In this document: positions 36,539 through 45,665 of the stretch, one piece after another
How positions within the stretch are numbered: the first letter of the stretch is position 1
How the letters are laid out: each line of letters opens with the position of its first letter
DNA from: Devosia sp. 66-22
GTDB lineage: Bacteria; Pseudomonadota; Alphaproteobacteria; Rhizobiales; Devosiaceae
Assembly (NCBI GenBank): GCA_001899065.1
Contig: MKUZ01000007.1
Coordinates: 12,714-73,512, forward strand
Direction of reading: 5' to 3'
Length of the DNA stretch: 60,799 nucleotides
Notes under the pieces: model-generated
The model's database searches: none
What the model was told of the DNA's origin: nothing
Seen by the model: only the letters and a program-made list of their open reading frames with translations
Program-made: the position numbers and the translations under genes

Positions 36539-37954
36539 TCATTCCTCGAGCATGCGCTTGAGGAGCTCGATCTCCTGGGTGAGATCGGCATCGTCCTTCA
36601 TCATCTGCTCGACCTTGCGGACCGAGTGGAGGACGGTGGTGTGGTCGCGACCGCCGAAGCGCCGGCCGATCTCGGGCAGCGAGCGCGAGGTCAGTGACTT
36701 GGCCAGATACATGGCGATCTGGCGCGGACGCACAACGTCGCGCGAGCGGCGCGAACTGAGGAGCTCGTTGCGCGGCACCTTGTAGTGGCGCGAGACGATG
36801 CGCAGGATGTCCTCGATACGGACGCGCCGTGCTTCGCGGGCCCGCACGAGGTCGGCCAGCGTACGCTCGGCCAGCGCCACGCTCACCGGCTCGTTGGTGA
36901 GCTGGTTGGCGGCGACGAGGCGATTGACCGCGCCGTCGAGGTCACGGCCGTGGCTCACCACGATACGCGAAATGTAGTCGATCACCGCCGGCGGGAAGTG
37001 GACGCCGAAGCGGGCCTGTGCCTGCTCGGCACGGCGGACCACGATGGCCCGGCGCAGGTCCATGTCGAAGCCGGTGATCGGCACGACGAGCCCGCCGCTG
37101 AGGCGCGACCGCACGCGCTCATCGAGCATTTCGAGATCGCGCGGCGGCGCGTCGCCGGCAACCACCACCTGCTTGGCGCCAGTGAGCAGCGTCCCCAGCG
37201 TATGGCCGAACTCGGTGGCCGACTTGCCCTGCAGGAACTGCATGTCGTCGATGAGGAGAAGATCAACGCGACGGAGCCAGTCCTTGAGCGCAATGGCCGA
37301 CTGGCGCTGCACCGCGGTGATGAAATGGTACATGAAGTGATCGGCCGTCAGATAGACGATGTTGCGACCCGGCTCGGCCGCGCCGGCAGCCCATGCGATG
37401 GCATTGAGCAAATGCGATTTGCCCAGGCCGACGGTCGAATGGATGTAGACCGGATTGAAGCTGACGGTGCCATTGAGGGCCGCACTCGCGACCTGCCTGG
37501 CGATCCCCAGCGCGATCTCGTTGGAGGCGCCGGGCAGGAAATTGTCGAACGTCATTTTGGGATCGAGGGCGGAGCCTGCCAGGGCATCGCCCCTGGGAGC
37601 TGCGATGTCGCGCTGCGGCTTGGCCAGCGGCGTCGGATCTGCCTCGGGTTCGACCGCGATCTCGGCGGCCTTCTCGATCTTCTTGACGGGCTGGCCGTTG
37701 ACGCGAACGGTCAGGTGCAGACGGCCAATCTCGGAGTTCTCGGACTTGAAGACCTCGAGAATCTTGTCGGCGTAGTTGGACTGAATCCACGAGCAGAGGA
37801 AGCGCGTGGGAACGCTCAGATGCGCCTTGCCATCGACGATCTCTTCGAGCTCGAGACGGGCGAACCAGGAGTTGAAGATATCCTCGCCAACCTGGGCGCG
37901 GAGGCGGGCACGTACCCGCTGAAACAACTCACCCTCGCTTCGCCCATCGCCCAT
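36539..37954 (-). CDS. dnaA: Chromosomal replication initiator DnaA
   Basis: 471 residues from ATG 37954. Domain I starts [20 protein letters not shown]; the AAA+ domain has Walker [15 protein letters not shown] and Walker [14 protein letters not shown]; domain IV binds DnaA boxes ([20 protein letters not shown]). It opens the replication origin. The frame stays open to GTG 38137, but those 61 codons show weak GC preference at third positions and precede the conserved N-terminus, so I use 37954; ATG 38008 is another option. dnaN follows on the same strand. Confidence 0.96.
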   Translation of the reverse strand: MGDGRSEGELFQRVRARLRAQVGEDIFNSWFARLELEEIVDGKAHLSVPTRFLCSWIQSNYADKILEVFKSENSEIGRLHLTVRVNGQPVKKIEKAAEIAVEPEADPTPLAKPQRDIAAPRGDALAGSALDPKMTFDNFLPGASNEIALGIARQVASAALNGTVSFNPVYIHSTVGLGKSHLLNAIAWAAGAAEPGRNIVYLTADHFMYHFITAVQRQSAIALKDWLRRVDLLLIDDMQFLQGKSATEFGHTLGTLLTGAKQVVVAGDAPPRDLEMLDERVRSRLSGGLVVPITGFDMDLRRAIVVRRAEQAQARFGVHFPPAVIDYISRIVVSHGRDLDGAVNRLVAANQLTNEPVSVALAERTLADLVRAREARRVRIEDILRIVSRHYKVPRNELLSSRRSRDVVRPRQIAMYLAKSLTSRSLPEIGRRFGGRDHTTVLHSVRKVEQMMKDDADLTQEIELLKRMLEE

Positions 37955-38137
37955 CGCCGCTATCAGTCCCTGTTTGTTGCCGCTCCTCCCGCCATTTGTT
38001 TGCCCCATGCCCTCGCCTGCACCGCCAATGCCTGCCGCCATCTGATTGCCTATCTGCCCCGCTCGCCGATAGGAGCCCTTCTGGGCTCGCTTTCCGAAGT
38101 TACCAACACTGCCTGCCGTTTCGGCAGACAAATTCAC

Positions 38138-38740
38138 TGACCTGCCGCCCGATACGCTAGCGACTGGACCTACTCACGCTACACTGGACCGGGAAGGAGG
38201 ACGCCCCGGCTTCGCCTCATCTACGCAAAGCGACGATGAAAATGATCACACCCAACACTGCCGCAAAGTCCGAGGCTCCGATCCATTTCGCTTCACTCGT
38301 GAAGAGTGGAACCGCATGGATTCTTTGCCGCCTCCTGACGCCTGTCACCTGCTAACGCGGGACCCTGAAAGTCCGTTGCTCTCAACCAACGAGGCGCATC
38401 TTAGACCGCTTGTTTTTTGGCGTGCAACACGAGTCTTTTTCGGTGGGCAGCTTGACTCTGAGAGCCATTTTGGGTGCCGGGAATTTGGTTTTTTGGAGCC
38501 GGTCCCGGAGGCACTAAACCAAGGCTCTGTGACTCAATGACGATTCAATCGCACAGGGGACTTGTGGAGCGACGTTCCAGATTTCGGGCAAGGGGGAGAT
38601 TCAGAAAGATTCATCTCACCTTCGGGAGAGACCGCAGTCGATGGTGCGGCGGAACGCCCTCAGATTCAAGCGTTTGTGCGATAGGTACCCGGTGTCGCAG
38701 AGAAGACACACACGCGTCATGTGACAGCGAACCGGTCTCC
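38138..38740. promoter_or_regulatory. dnaA upstream region with eight GANTC sites
   Basis: No gene is supported here. GANTC, the CcrM methylation motif of alphaproteobacteria, occurs at 38319, 38431, 38454, 38531, 38542, 38598, 38608 and 38663, eight times in 349 bp. A 14-bp palindrome CTTCACTCGTGAAG is at 38291. The base composition is less GC-rich than its surroundings. No perfect DnaA box (TTATCCACA) was found. The dnaA promoter should lie here, and it may be origin-related. Confidence 0.6.
38360..38409 (-). other. Degenerate class II tRNA-like segment
   Basis: On the minus strand GCGGTCTAAG (38409-38400) resembles a Leu/Ser tRNA D-arm. It is followed by a CGTTG/CAACG stem (38391-38387/38378-38374) around GTTGAGAG, and a GGAC/GTCC variable-arm-like stem (38374-38371/38363-38360). 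There is no T-arm or acceptor stem, so it is not a functional tRNA; it could be a remnant or chance. Confidence 0.3.
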
Positions 38741-38771
38741 CGAAAAACAAAAGGCTCCCAAGCGGGAGCCT
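38741..38771 (-). terminator. Rho-independent terminator of rpsT
   Basis: On the minus strand AGGCTCCC, loop GCTT, GGGAGCCT is followed by TTTGTTTTTCG. It lies 28 nt beyond the rpsT stop. Confidence 0.9.
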
Positions 38772-38799
38772 CGTGCAAACGTCACCGATGAGGATCGGA

Positions 38800-39066
38800 T
38801 CAGGCCTTGAGGGCCTTCACGCGGTTGTTGAGGCGGGAGACTTTCCGCGCCGCGACATTGGCGTGGACGATACCCTTCTGCGCCGAGCGGGCGATCTCGG
38901 GCTCGGCCGCCTTGAGGGCCGCGACGGCGTCCTCGTGCTTGCCGCCGGCGATGGCTTCCTCGACCTTGCGCAGGAACGTGCGCATGCGCGAACGACGCGA
39001 CTTGTTGATCTCGGTGCGCGCCGCGATCTTGCGGGCAGACTTCTTCGCCGACGAGGTATTGGCCAT
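38800..39066 (-). CDS. rpsT: 30S ribosomal protein S20
   Basis: 88 residues, the normal S20 size: [20 protein letters not shown], then [20 protein letters not shown] and a C-terminal [14 protein letters not shown]. It binds 16S rRNA. GAGGACCGC precedes ATG 39066. A clear promoter lies upstream and a strong terminator downstream, so it is a single-gene unit upstream of dnaA, as in many alphaproteobacteria. Confidence 0.97.
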   Translation of the reverse strand: MANTSSAKKSARKIAARTEINKSRRSRMRTFLRKVEEAIAGGKHEDAVAALKAAEPEIARSAQKGIVHANVAARKVSRLNNRVKALKA

Positions 39067-39157
39067 GCGGTCCTCTTTATCCGGCGCGCCGCTTCCGTCG
39101 CGAGCAACACCGGAGATGAAATGAAATCGGCGGCACCGGGCCGCCAAAGCTGGCGTG

Positions 39158-39186
39158 CATATAGTCGGGGGCGACGGTGCCGTCAA
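39158..39186 (-). promoter_or_regulatory. rpsT promoter
   Basis: On the minus strand TTGACG (39186-39181), a 17-nt spacer and TATATG (39163-39158) form a near-consensus housekeeping promoter 92 nt upstream of the rpsT start. Confidence 0.7.
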
Positions 39187-39213
39187 CTTGAATCCGGCCG
39201 CATCGCCAGAAGG

Positions 39214-40098
39214 TCAGGGCTTCTGGCACACCGGACAGAAGAAAGTGGAGCGGCCGGACTGGACGATACGCTTGATGGTTCCGGTGCAGCCAGGGGTATG
39301 GCAGGGCTGGTTTTCGCGATCGTAGACGTCGAAACGGTGCTGGAAATAGCCCGAACTGCCCTCGGCATCGCGGAAATCACGCAAGGTTGAGCCTCCGGCC
39401 TCGATGGCGTCTGTCAGCACGCCGCGGACCCCGTCGGCGAGCAGTTCCAACCGGGCGGAGGGCTTCCCCGACTTGAGGACGAGCTTTTTGGCCTCCGTGG
39501 TAGGCCGGATATGGGCGCGCCAGAGGGCCTCGGAGACGTAGATATTGCCCAGCCCCGCGACGACGCGCTGGTCGAGCAGGGCCGCCTTCATCGGGGCGGA
39601 TTTGCCGCGGAAGCGGGCCGCCATCTCGATGGCATTGAACTGGTTGCCGAGCGGCTCGGGACCGAGGCCCTCCAGATAAGGGGAGTCCTCCTCATGCTCG
39701 AACACGTCCATGAAGCCGAAACGGCGGGCGTCCGAATAGATCAGCGTCAGCTTGCCGCGAACCGGGTGAGTGAGCAGCATGACGACGTGGTCGTGCTTTT
39801 CGTCCTCGCCCGGTTCGTAGTAGCGCGAGGGCTCCTTGAACTTGCCCTCAGCGAAGCGGAAGGCGCCGGTCATGCCCAGATGGCCGAGCCAGGTTTTGCC
39901 GCCGGAGAGGCGGAAGAGCAGGTATTTCGCGCGGCGGCCGACGGCGGTGATGATCTCGCCCTCAAGCGCCGTAACGAAGCCACGCGGGAAGGGAAAGCGC
40001 AGGTCCTTGCGGTTGAGGACAACCTTCTCGATGCGCGCGCCTTCAAGATAGGGCGCAAGGCCGCGGCGAACGGTTTCGACTTCGGGCAGTTCCGGCAC
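39214..40098 (-). CDS. mutM: Formamidopyrimidine-DNA glycosylase
   Basis: 294 residues, base-excision repair glycosylase/AP lyase that removes 8-oxoguanine and Fapy lesions. The catalytic N-terminal proline is in (M)PELPEVETVRRGLAPYLEG, the H2TH region is QRVVAGLGNIYVSEALWRAH, and a complete C-terminal zinc finger is present (CHTPGCTGTIKRIVQSGRST, FFCPVCQ). Start is GTG with AGGGA 8 nt upstream. Divergent from ubiE. Confidence 0.97.
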   Translation of the reverse strand: MPELPEVETVRRGLAPYLEGARIEKVVLNRKDLRFPFPRGFVTALEGEIITAVGRRAKYLLFRLSGGKTWLGHLGMTGAFRFAEGKFKEPSRYYEPGEDEKHDHVVMLLTHPVRGKLTLIYSDARRFGFMDVFEHEEDSPYLEGLGPEPLGNQFNAIEMAARFRGKSAPMKAALLDQRVVAGLGNIYVSEALWRAHIRPTTEAKKLVLKSGKPSARLELLADGVRGVLTDAIEAGGSTLRDFRDAEGSSGYFQHRFDVYDRENQPCHTPGCTGTIKRIVQSGRSTFFCPVCQKP

Positions 40099-40189
40099 GT
40101 GAGGTCCCTTAACAGTGCGCCGCTATGGTCAATTCCAACCCGGCACCGTCTTCTATATAGAGACGGCCAACCGACAAAGGCTGACAACA

Positions 40190-40945
40190 ATGGCTGAAAC
40201 CACGCATTTCGGCGAACGCACCGTGCCGCTCGACGAGAAGCAGGCGCTGGTCGACAAGGTGTTCCACGACGTGGCCGACCGCTACGACCTGATGAACGAC
40301 CTGATGTCGGGTGGCGTGCACCGGCTCTGGAAGGACGCCATGGTGGCACGGCTCGCGCCGCCCAAGACCGGCAGCGTGCCCTATCGGGTGCTCGACATGG
40401 CAGGCGGCACCGGCGACATCGCCGAGCGCATCCTCAATGCGTCGGTGGGCTACGCCGAGGTGACCGTCAGCGATATCAATGCCGACATGCTGCGGGTGGG
40501 CGCCGAGCGGGCCAAGGACTGGCGCTTCGGCATGCAGGCGAAGTTCGTCGAGGCCAATGCCGAAGAGCTGCCGTTCGAGGACGAGTATTTCGACGCCTAC
40601 ACGATCGCCTTCGGGATCAGGAACGTGCCACGCATCGAGCGGGCCCTGAGCGAGGCGTTTCGTGTGCTCAAGCGCGGCGGGCGCTTCCTCGTGCTCGAAT
40701 TCTCGGCCGTCGACATTCCCGGCTTCGACCGGCTCTACAAGGAGTGGAGCGACCGCGCGATCCCGCCGATCGGGCGCGTGGTGACGGGCGACGCGCAGCC
40801 CTACCAGTATCTCGTTGAGTCCATCCGCAAGTTCCCGCCGCCCGCCAAGTTTTCGGGCATGATCGAAAAGGCGGGCTTCAAGCGCGTGACGCATACCGCC
40901 ATGAGCGGCAACATCGCGGCGCTGCATGCCGCGTGGAAGCTCTAG
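40190..40945 (+). CDS. ubiE: Ubiquinone/menaquinone biosynthesis C-methyltransferase UbiE
   Basis: 251 residues, SAM-dependent methyltransferase of ubiquinone synthesis (C2 methylation of the benzoquinol). Motifs are [35 protein letters not shown] (SAM loop) and [23 protein letters not shown] 40190 is chosen since MAETTHFGE is the family start. It is followed after 3 nt by ubiB. A TATATA box at 40154 may be the -10. Confidence 0.97.
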   Translation: MAETTHFGERTVPLDEKQALVDKVFHDVADRYDLMNDLMSGGVHRLWKDAMVARLAPPKTGSVPYRVLDMAGGTGDIAERILNASVGYAEVTVSDINADMLRVGAERAKDWRFGMQAKFVEANAEELPFEDEYFDAYTIAFGIRNVPRIERALSEAFRVLKRGGRFLVLEFSAVDIPGFDRLYKEWSDRAIPPIGRVVTGDAQPYQYLVESIRKFPPPAKFSGMIEKAGFKRVTHTAMSGNIAALHAAWKL

Positions 40946-40948
40946 CGC

Positions 40949-42484
40949 ATGGGTCTTGCTGCAACTTTCCGGCTCTTGCGCGCGGGGTTCATTCTCGCGC
41001 GCGAAGGGGCGCTGTCGGTGATCGACCCCAAGGCGCTGCCGCCGGTGATGAAGACCGGCGTCCGGCTCGGCCGGCTGTTGGAGCGGCGCAGCGTGAAAAA
41101 GCGCGGGCCGGTCGAGAACCTTCGCCACGCGCTTTACGCGCTCGGTCCGACCTATGTGAAGATCGGCCAGACGCTCGCGACGCGGCCCGACATCGTGGGC
41201 GCCGATGTGGCGGCGCATCTTGCCCTGCTGCAGGACAAGATGGAGCCGTTCGACTTCGCGCTGGTGCCGGGGCTGCTGAGCGAGGCGCTGCATGAGCGGG
41301 CAGCCGACCTGACCGAGATCTCTCCGCCGATCGCAGCGGCGTCGATCGCGCAGGTGCACCGGGCCGTGCTGGTGACGGACGGGCTGCGCAAGGACGTGGC
41401 CGTCAAAATCCTACGGCCGGGGATCAAGGCGCGGTTCCGCGCCGATCTCGAGGCGCAGTATGCGGGTGCGGCGCTGGCCGAGCGCTGGGCGCCCGGCTTG
41501 CGGCGCCTGCGTCCGACTGATGTCGTCAAGACGCTGGACCGTTCCGCGCGGCTCGAACTCGACCTCAGACTGGAGGCCGCGTCGATCTCGGAGATGGCCG
41601 AGAATATCAAGGAGGATGACGGCTTCATCATCCCCGGGGTGAGCTGGGATCACACGGCCGAAACCGTGCTGACGACGAGCTGGGTGGACGGCATTCCGAT
41701 CCGCGACGTCGAGGCGATCGATGCGGCGGGACTCGACCGCAAGGAACTCGCGCGCATCCTGCTGCAGAGCTTCCTGCGCCATGCGGTCCGCGACGGTTTC
41801 TTCCATGCCGACATGCACCAGGGCAATCTGTTCGCCGATCGCCATGGCAAGGGGATCATCGCGGTCGATTTCGGCATCATGGGCCGCATCACGCGCAAGG
41901 AGCGGCGCTTCCTCGCCGACATCCTCTACGGCTTTATCACGCGCGACTACCGCATGATCGCGCAGCGGCATTTCGACATCGGCTATGTGCCGCGGCACCA
42001 GTCGGTGGACGATTTCGCGCTGGCGCTGCGCTCGATCGGTGAGCCGCTGCAGGGACGCACGGCGACCGACATCTCGATGGCCAAGGTGCTGGGCCAGTTG
42101 TTCGCGACGACCGAGCTGTTCGACATGCAGACGCGGCCCGAGCTGGTGCTGCTGCAGAAATCGATGGTGCTGGTCGAGGGGGTGAGCCGCATGCTCGACC
42201 CGCAACTCAACATCTGGACCGTGGCCGAGCCGGTGGTGGGCGATTTCGTGCGGCGGGAAGCCGGGCCGATCGGCCGGATCGAGGATCTGCGCGACCACGC
42301 CAATGTGGCGCTCGACACCATCGGCAGGCTGCCGGGGCTGGTGACCCGCGCCGAGGCGGCGCTGGACGATTACGACACGGAAAAGCGCTCGCCGCAGCGG
42401 AAAACGACGCGGCGACTGCTGATCGCAGCCTTCTGGCTGCTGGCGCTGATCGCCGCGGCACTTATCGTTCAAACCTTCCGCTAG
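40949..42484 (+). CDS. ubiB: UbiB family atypical kinase/ATPase for ubiquinone biosynthesis
   Basis: 511 residues. The KxGQ motif is in LGPTYVKIGQTLATRPDIVG, the Ala-rich nucleotide loop in SPPIAAASIAQVHRAVL, the catalytic loop in FFHADMHQGNLFADRHGKGI, with the DFG-like IAVDFGIMGRITRKERR. One C-terminal membrane helix (LLIAAFWLLALIAAALIVQ) anchors it. UbiB supports ubiquinone synthesis by ATP hydrolysis, probably on lipid intermediates. Co-transcribed with ubiE. Confidence 0.96.
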   Translation: MGLAATFRLLRAGFILAREGALSVIDPKALPPVMKTGVRLGRLLERRSVKKRGPVENLRHALYALGPTYVKIGQTLATRPDIVGADVAAHLALLQDKMEPFDFALVPGLLSEALHERAADLTEISPPIAAASIAQVHRAVLVTDGLRKDVAVKILRPGIKARFRADLEAQYAGAALAERWAPGLRRLRPTDVVKTLDRSARLELDLRLEAASISEMAENIKEDDGFIIPGVSWDHTAETVLTTSWVDGIPIRDVEAIDAAGLDRKELARILLQSFLRHAVRDGFFHADMHQGNLFADRHGKGIIAVDFGIMGRITRKERRFLADILYGFITRDYRMIAQRHFDIGYVPRHQSVDDFALALRSIGEPLQGRTATDISMAKVLGQLFATTELFDMQTRPELVLLQKSMVLVEGVSRMLDPQLNIWTVAEPVVGDFVRREAGPIGRIEDLRDHANVALDTIGRLPGLVTRAEAALDDYDTEKRSPQRKTTRRLLIAAFWLLALIAAALIVQTFR

Positions 42485-42530
42485 CGGTTCAGGTGGCATT
42501 CATTCATCGGGCGGCAGACAGGCGCGGCGC

Positions 42531-42559
42531 TTGAAGCCCTGCGTTGCCGGCCTTATACA
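42531..42559 (+). promoter_or_regulatory. Candidate promoter of the lipoprotein gene
   Basis: TTGAAG (42531-42536), a 17-nt spacer and TATACA (42554-42559) fit a sigma-70-like promoter 47 nt upstream of the lipoprotein start, in the 121-nt gap after ubiB. Confidence 0.5.
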
Positions 42560-42605
42560 CTGGCCCTCGTTCGGCGGGCGCGCGAACCCAGAGGGCTTAC
42601 ACACC

Positions 42606-43199
42606 ATGAACTTTTCACCGATCGGCAAAATCGCCGGCGTACTTGCGCTGACCATTGGTCTTGCCGGCTGCGTGGACATGACCCAGGACATCAAGGTCAC
42701 GTCTACCACCACCGCCGACCTGACCGTGACCACCACGATGAGCGCCGACATCTATCCCATGATCAAGGCAGGCGCCGCGGGCGAGGACGCCGAGCCCTTC
42801 TGCCAGGAAGAGGGCTCGACCCTGACCGAGAATGCCGACGGCAGCGCGACCTGCGTGATGACCTCGTCGGGCGCGTTCGACGACCTCAAGTATGACGAGG
42901 ACGATTCGAGCTCGAAGCCGGTCTTCACCGCCAATCCTGATGGCACCGTTCGCGTTGCGATCGAGACCAAGGGCATGATCGGCGACCTGGGCGCCGAGCA
43001 GGACGAGCAGACCAAGGCCATGCTGCAGCAGCTCTTTGCCGACCGCTACCTAACGCTGCGCTTCGGCGGCGCCGAAGTGGTCGAGACCAACATGGACGAA
43101 GTCGGCGACGGCTATGCCGAAAAGAAGCTGCCGTTCCTCGACCTGATCAACGGCACCATCGAGCTTCCCGAAGAGCTCTACGCCGTCGTCCGGCCGTAA
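42606..43199 (+). CDS. Predicted lipoprotein, possibly LppM/DUF3153-like
   Basis: 197 residues with a lipoprotein signal (GKIAGVLALTIGLAGC; lipobox LAGC, Cys at 22). The mature part (DMTQDIKVTSTTTADLTVTT, then an acidic middle with two cysteines) has a beta-rich look recalling LppM-type lipoproteins, though this is uncertain. In related genomes coaBC often occupies the place between ubiB and dut; here this gene does. It may be co-transcribed with dut, which starts 10 nt after its stop. Confidence 0.78.
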   Translation: MNFSPIGKIAGVLALTIGLAGCVDMTQDIKVTSTTTADLTVTTTMSADIYPMIKAGAAGEDAEPFCQEEGSTLTENADGSATCVMTSSGAFDDLKYDEDDSSSKPVFTANPDGTVRVAIETKGMIGDLGAEQDEQTKAMLQQLFADRYLTLRFGGAEVVETNMDEVGDGYAEKKLPFLDLINGTIELPEELYAVVRP

Positions 43200-43208
43200 C
43201 GGCACTTC

Positions 43209-43667
43209 ATGAGCGGCCGGATCGACATCGCACTGACGTATCTCGATCATGGCCGCGGGCTCGATCTGCCCAGGCAACAGACAGCGGGGGCGGCGGGAGT
43301 GGACCTCCTCGCCGCGCTCGGCATTTCCGAGGTCGTCACAATGGCGCCAGGGGCGCGGGCCATCGTGCCCTGCGGCTTTGCGATGGCGCTGCCCACCGGC
43401 TACGAAGCCCAGGTGCGGCCGCGTTCCGGCCTTGCCGCCAAGCATGGCGTGACGGTGCTCAACACGCCGGGGACGATCGACGCGGACTATCGCGGCGAGG
43501 TCAAGGTAATCCTCATCAACCATGGCGGCGAGCCGTTCGAAATCCGCCGCGGCGACCGTGTCGCGCAGATGGTGGTGGCGCCGGTGAGCGCCGTAGGCTT
43601 TTCGGAGAGGGAGACTCTCGATGACACTGAACGTGGTGCAGGCGGTTTCGGCTCGACTGGCCGCTAG
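43209..43667 (+). CDS. dut: Deoxyuridine triphosphatase (dUTPase)
   Basis: 152 residues, trimeric dUTPase that makes dUMP and keeps uracil out of DNA. All five motifs are present: [55 protein letters not shown] and the C-terminal [12 protein letters not shown] arm that closes on the active site. Its 3' end overlaps the next gene by 47 nt, so the flexible arm is encoded in DNA that also encodes the start and signal peptide of the DUF2259 protein. Confidence 0.97.
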   Translation: MSGRIDIALTYLDHGRGLDLPRQQTAGAAGVDLLAALGISEVVTMAPGARAIVPCGFAMALPTGYEAQVRPRSGLAAKHGVTVLNTPGTIDADYRGEVKVILINHGGEPFEIRRGDRVAQMVVAPVSAVGFSERETLDDTERGAGGFGSTGR

Positions 43668-44367
43668 CCTCGTGATCGCAGCGGGGCTTGCTGCCCCCGC
43701 GGTGGCCGGCGACCGGGCCATGATCGAACTCATCGGCTATTCCACCGAGGGCAACTATTTCGCCTTCGAGGAGTACGGCATCCAGGACGGGTCGGGTTTC
43801 CCCTACTCCAACATCTATGTCGTGGACATCAGGACGGACAGCTGGATACCGGGCTCCCCGTTCCGCGCACGCCTTGATGAGGACGGCGCCAACACTGCGC
43901 GAGCGCGCCAGGAGGCGCGCGAGCTCGCCGCCGAGGCGATCGACGGACTCGACATCCATGCGCCCGCCCAATTCATCGCGCTCAATGGCGACGGCGAGCC
44001 GGTCGACGGCAAGACCCTCGATTTCGGCGCGGTCGGCTGGGACCCCGGGGCGATCGTCGGCATGAACCGGCTGACGCTCGAGACGTTCGATGCCGACAGT
44101 CCGACGGATTGCGAAGCGCTGATCGGGGAGAAGGCCAAAGGCTACCGGCTGACGCTGGAGAGCGGACGCGTGGCGCCGGTCGTCCTGCACGAGGACGGCG
44201 CGAAGCTACCCAACTCCCGCGGCTGCGCGATGGACTACCGAATCTTCGGCGTCGTGACCGGAGACGCGCTGACGGTGCTCGACGGCGCGATGGTGATCGT
44301 GTCGGTCTATCCGTTCGGCTTCGAAGGACCGGACCGGCGCTTCCTCGCCGTACCGCTGGGCCAATGA
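43621..44367 (+). CDS. Secreted DUF2259 protein
   Basis: 248 residues. A signal peptide ([20 protein letters not shown]) is followed by the DUF2259 pattern: [40 protein letters not shown] and a C-terminal [20 protein letters not shown]. The family is a predicted periplasmic beta-rich protein of unknown role. GGAGAGGGAG precedes the ATG inside dut. The stop overlaps the next start (ATGA). Confidence 0.88.
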   Translation: MTLNVVQAVSARLAASLVIAAGLAAPAVAGDRAMIELIGYSTEGNYFAFEEYGIQDGSGFPYSNIYVVDIRTDSWIPGSPFRARLDEDGANTARARQEARELAAEAIDGLDIHAPAQFIALNGDGEPVDGKTLDFGAVGWDPGAIVGMNRLTLETFDADSPTDCEALIGEKAKGYRLTLESGRVAPVVLHEDGAKLPNSRGCAMDYRIFGVVTGDALTVLDGAMVIVSVYPFGFEGPDRRFLAVPLGQ

Positions 44368-45077
44368 GCCTGAGCGCGGACGAGACACGCCGCTATGCCC
44401 GGCACCTCGTGCTCAAGGATATCGGCGGCGCGGGGCAACAGAAGCTCAAGGCGGCGCGTGTCGCGGTGATCGGCGCGGGTGGCCTCGGCAGCCCGGTGAT
44501 CGCCTATCTCGCCGCGGCGGGCGTTGGCACGATCGGCGTCGTCGACGACGACCATGTGAGCGTCAGCAATCTGCAGCGGCAGATCGTCCATCGGACCGAA
44601 GATGTCGGCGCCGGCAAGGCGGCCAATGCGGGCCGGTTCGTGGCGGCGATAAACCCGCATGTCACTGTCGTGCCGCATGTGGCGCGGCTCGCTGCCGGCA
44701 ATGCGCGGCGGCTGCTCGAGGGCTATGAACTGGTGATCGACGGCACCGACAATTTCGACACCCGCCGACTCGTCGCCGAGGCGGCCGAGGACCTGGTGGT
44801 GCCGCTGATCTCGGGTGCGGTGTCGATGTGGGATGGGCAGGTGACGGTGTTTCTGCCGGGCGGCCGCCGCTTCGCCGACCTCTACCCGGTGACGCCCGAT
44901 GCGGCGGATGTGCCCAGTTGCGAGGCCGTCGGCGTGCTCGGCGCGGTTACCGGCGTGATCGGCACGCTGATGGCGATGGAAGCCATCAAGCTGATCACCG
45001 GCGCCGGCGACCTGCTGGCGGGACGGCTGATGCTCTATGACGGTCGGGCCGCGCGGTTCACCGAACTGGAATTCTGA
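44364..45077 (+). CDS. HesA/MoeB/ThiF family adenylyltransferase
   Basis: 237 residues, E1-like enzyme that adenylates the C-terminus of sulfur-carrier proteins. The nucleotide loop is VAVIGAGGLGSPVIAYLAAA, with VDDDHVSVSNLQRQIVHRTE and VIDGTDNFDTRRLVAEAA. The cysteine region SCEAVGVLGAVTGVIGTLMA is conserved, but both CxxC zinc pairs of typical MoeB are missing. It could be MoeB (molybdopterin) or ThiF (thiamine); I do not choose. ATG 44364 overlaps the previous stop. Confidence 0.88.
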   Translation: MSLSADETRRYARHLVLKDIGGAGQQKLKAARVAVIGAGGLGSPVIAYLAAAGVGTIGVVDDDHVSVSNLQRQIVHRTEDVGAGKAANAGRFVAAINPHVTVVPHVARLAAGNARRLLEGYELVIDGTDNFDTRRLVAEAAEDLVVPLISGAVSMWDGQVTVFLPGGRRFADLYPVTPDAADVPSCEAVGVLGAVTGVIGTLMAMEAIKLITGAGDLLAGRLMLYDGRAARFTELEF

Positions 45078-45122
45078 TCCAGCCGCCCTCCCCGCTGTCC
45101 GCCGGGGCGCGCGTGCCCGCCC

Positions 45123-45665
45123 TCAGCCGATCGCCTTAGCGTGCCGCCAGATCTGACCCTCATGCCCGCTCCCGGTGGTGTGGGCGCGCTCGAAGGTGGC
45201 GCCGAGGCGGCGGGCGACGGCCTGCGAGGCGACGTTCCCCACATTGATCCAGCTCATCAGCGGGCCGTTGCCGGTTTGCGCATAGTACCAGTCGCGCGCG
45301 GCAGCGGCGGCTTCGGAGGCATAGCCATGCCCCTCAAAGCCCTCGAACAGATGCCAGGCGAGCTCGGGCTCGTCATTGTGATGATGGAAGATCACGCCGG
45401 CGCGGCCGACGAATTCGCCGCTGCCCATCCGCTCGATCGAGAAGAAGCCGTAGCCGCGCAGGGCCCAGTGCCCGATATCGGCGAGGAGCATGCGCCACTG
45501 CGCATTGGCGTCCGAGGGGCCGCCGAGAAAGCGGGTCCGTTCCTCGGAGCGGGCGAAGGCGCACAGCGCCTCGAAATCGGCCTCGCGCGGCGGACGGAGC
45601 GCGAGGCGGTCGGTGATGATGGTGGGGCCCAGATGCATGCGCGGACGGGGTGCCGCCCGCGTCAC
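45123..45665 (-). CDS. GNAT family N-acetyltransferase (RimJ/RimL-like)
   Basis: 180 residues. [20 protein letters not shown] starts the typical RimJ/RimL fold; the acetyl-CoA region is [20 protein letters not shown], then [20 protein letters not shown]. It transfers acetyl groups to a protein N-terminus or small amine; the target is unknown. The GTG start overlaps the fabB stop (GTGA), so it is the last gene of the fabA-fabB unit. ATG at 45638 is an alternative start. Confidence 0.9.
   Translation of the reverse strand: MTRAAPRPRMHLGPTIITDRLALRPPREADFEALCAFARSEERTRFLGGPSDANAQWRMLLADIGHWALRGYGFFSIERMGSGEFVGRAGVIFHHHNDEPELAWHLFEGFEGHGYASEAAAAARDWYYAQTGNGPLMSWINVGNVASQAVARRLGATFERAHTTGSGHEGQIWRHAKAIG

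Noticed and set aside
38316-38540. A 74-codon plus-strand frame upstream of rpsT
   Set aside because: No ribosome binding site or domain, and unlike the neighbours in base use.
38138-38740. Replication origin with DnaA boxes
   Set aside because: No perfect TTATCCACA box or near-perfect cluster was seen, so only the GANTC cluster is reported.
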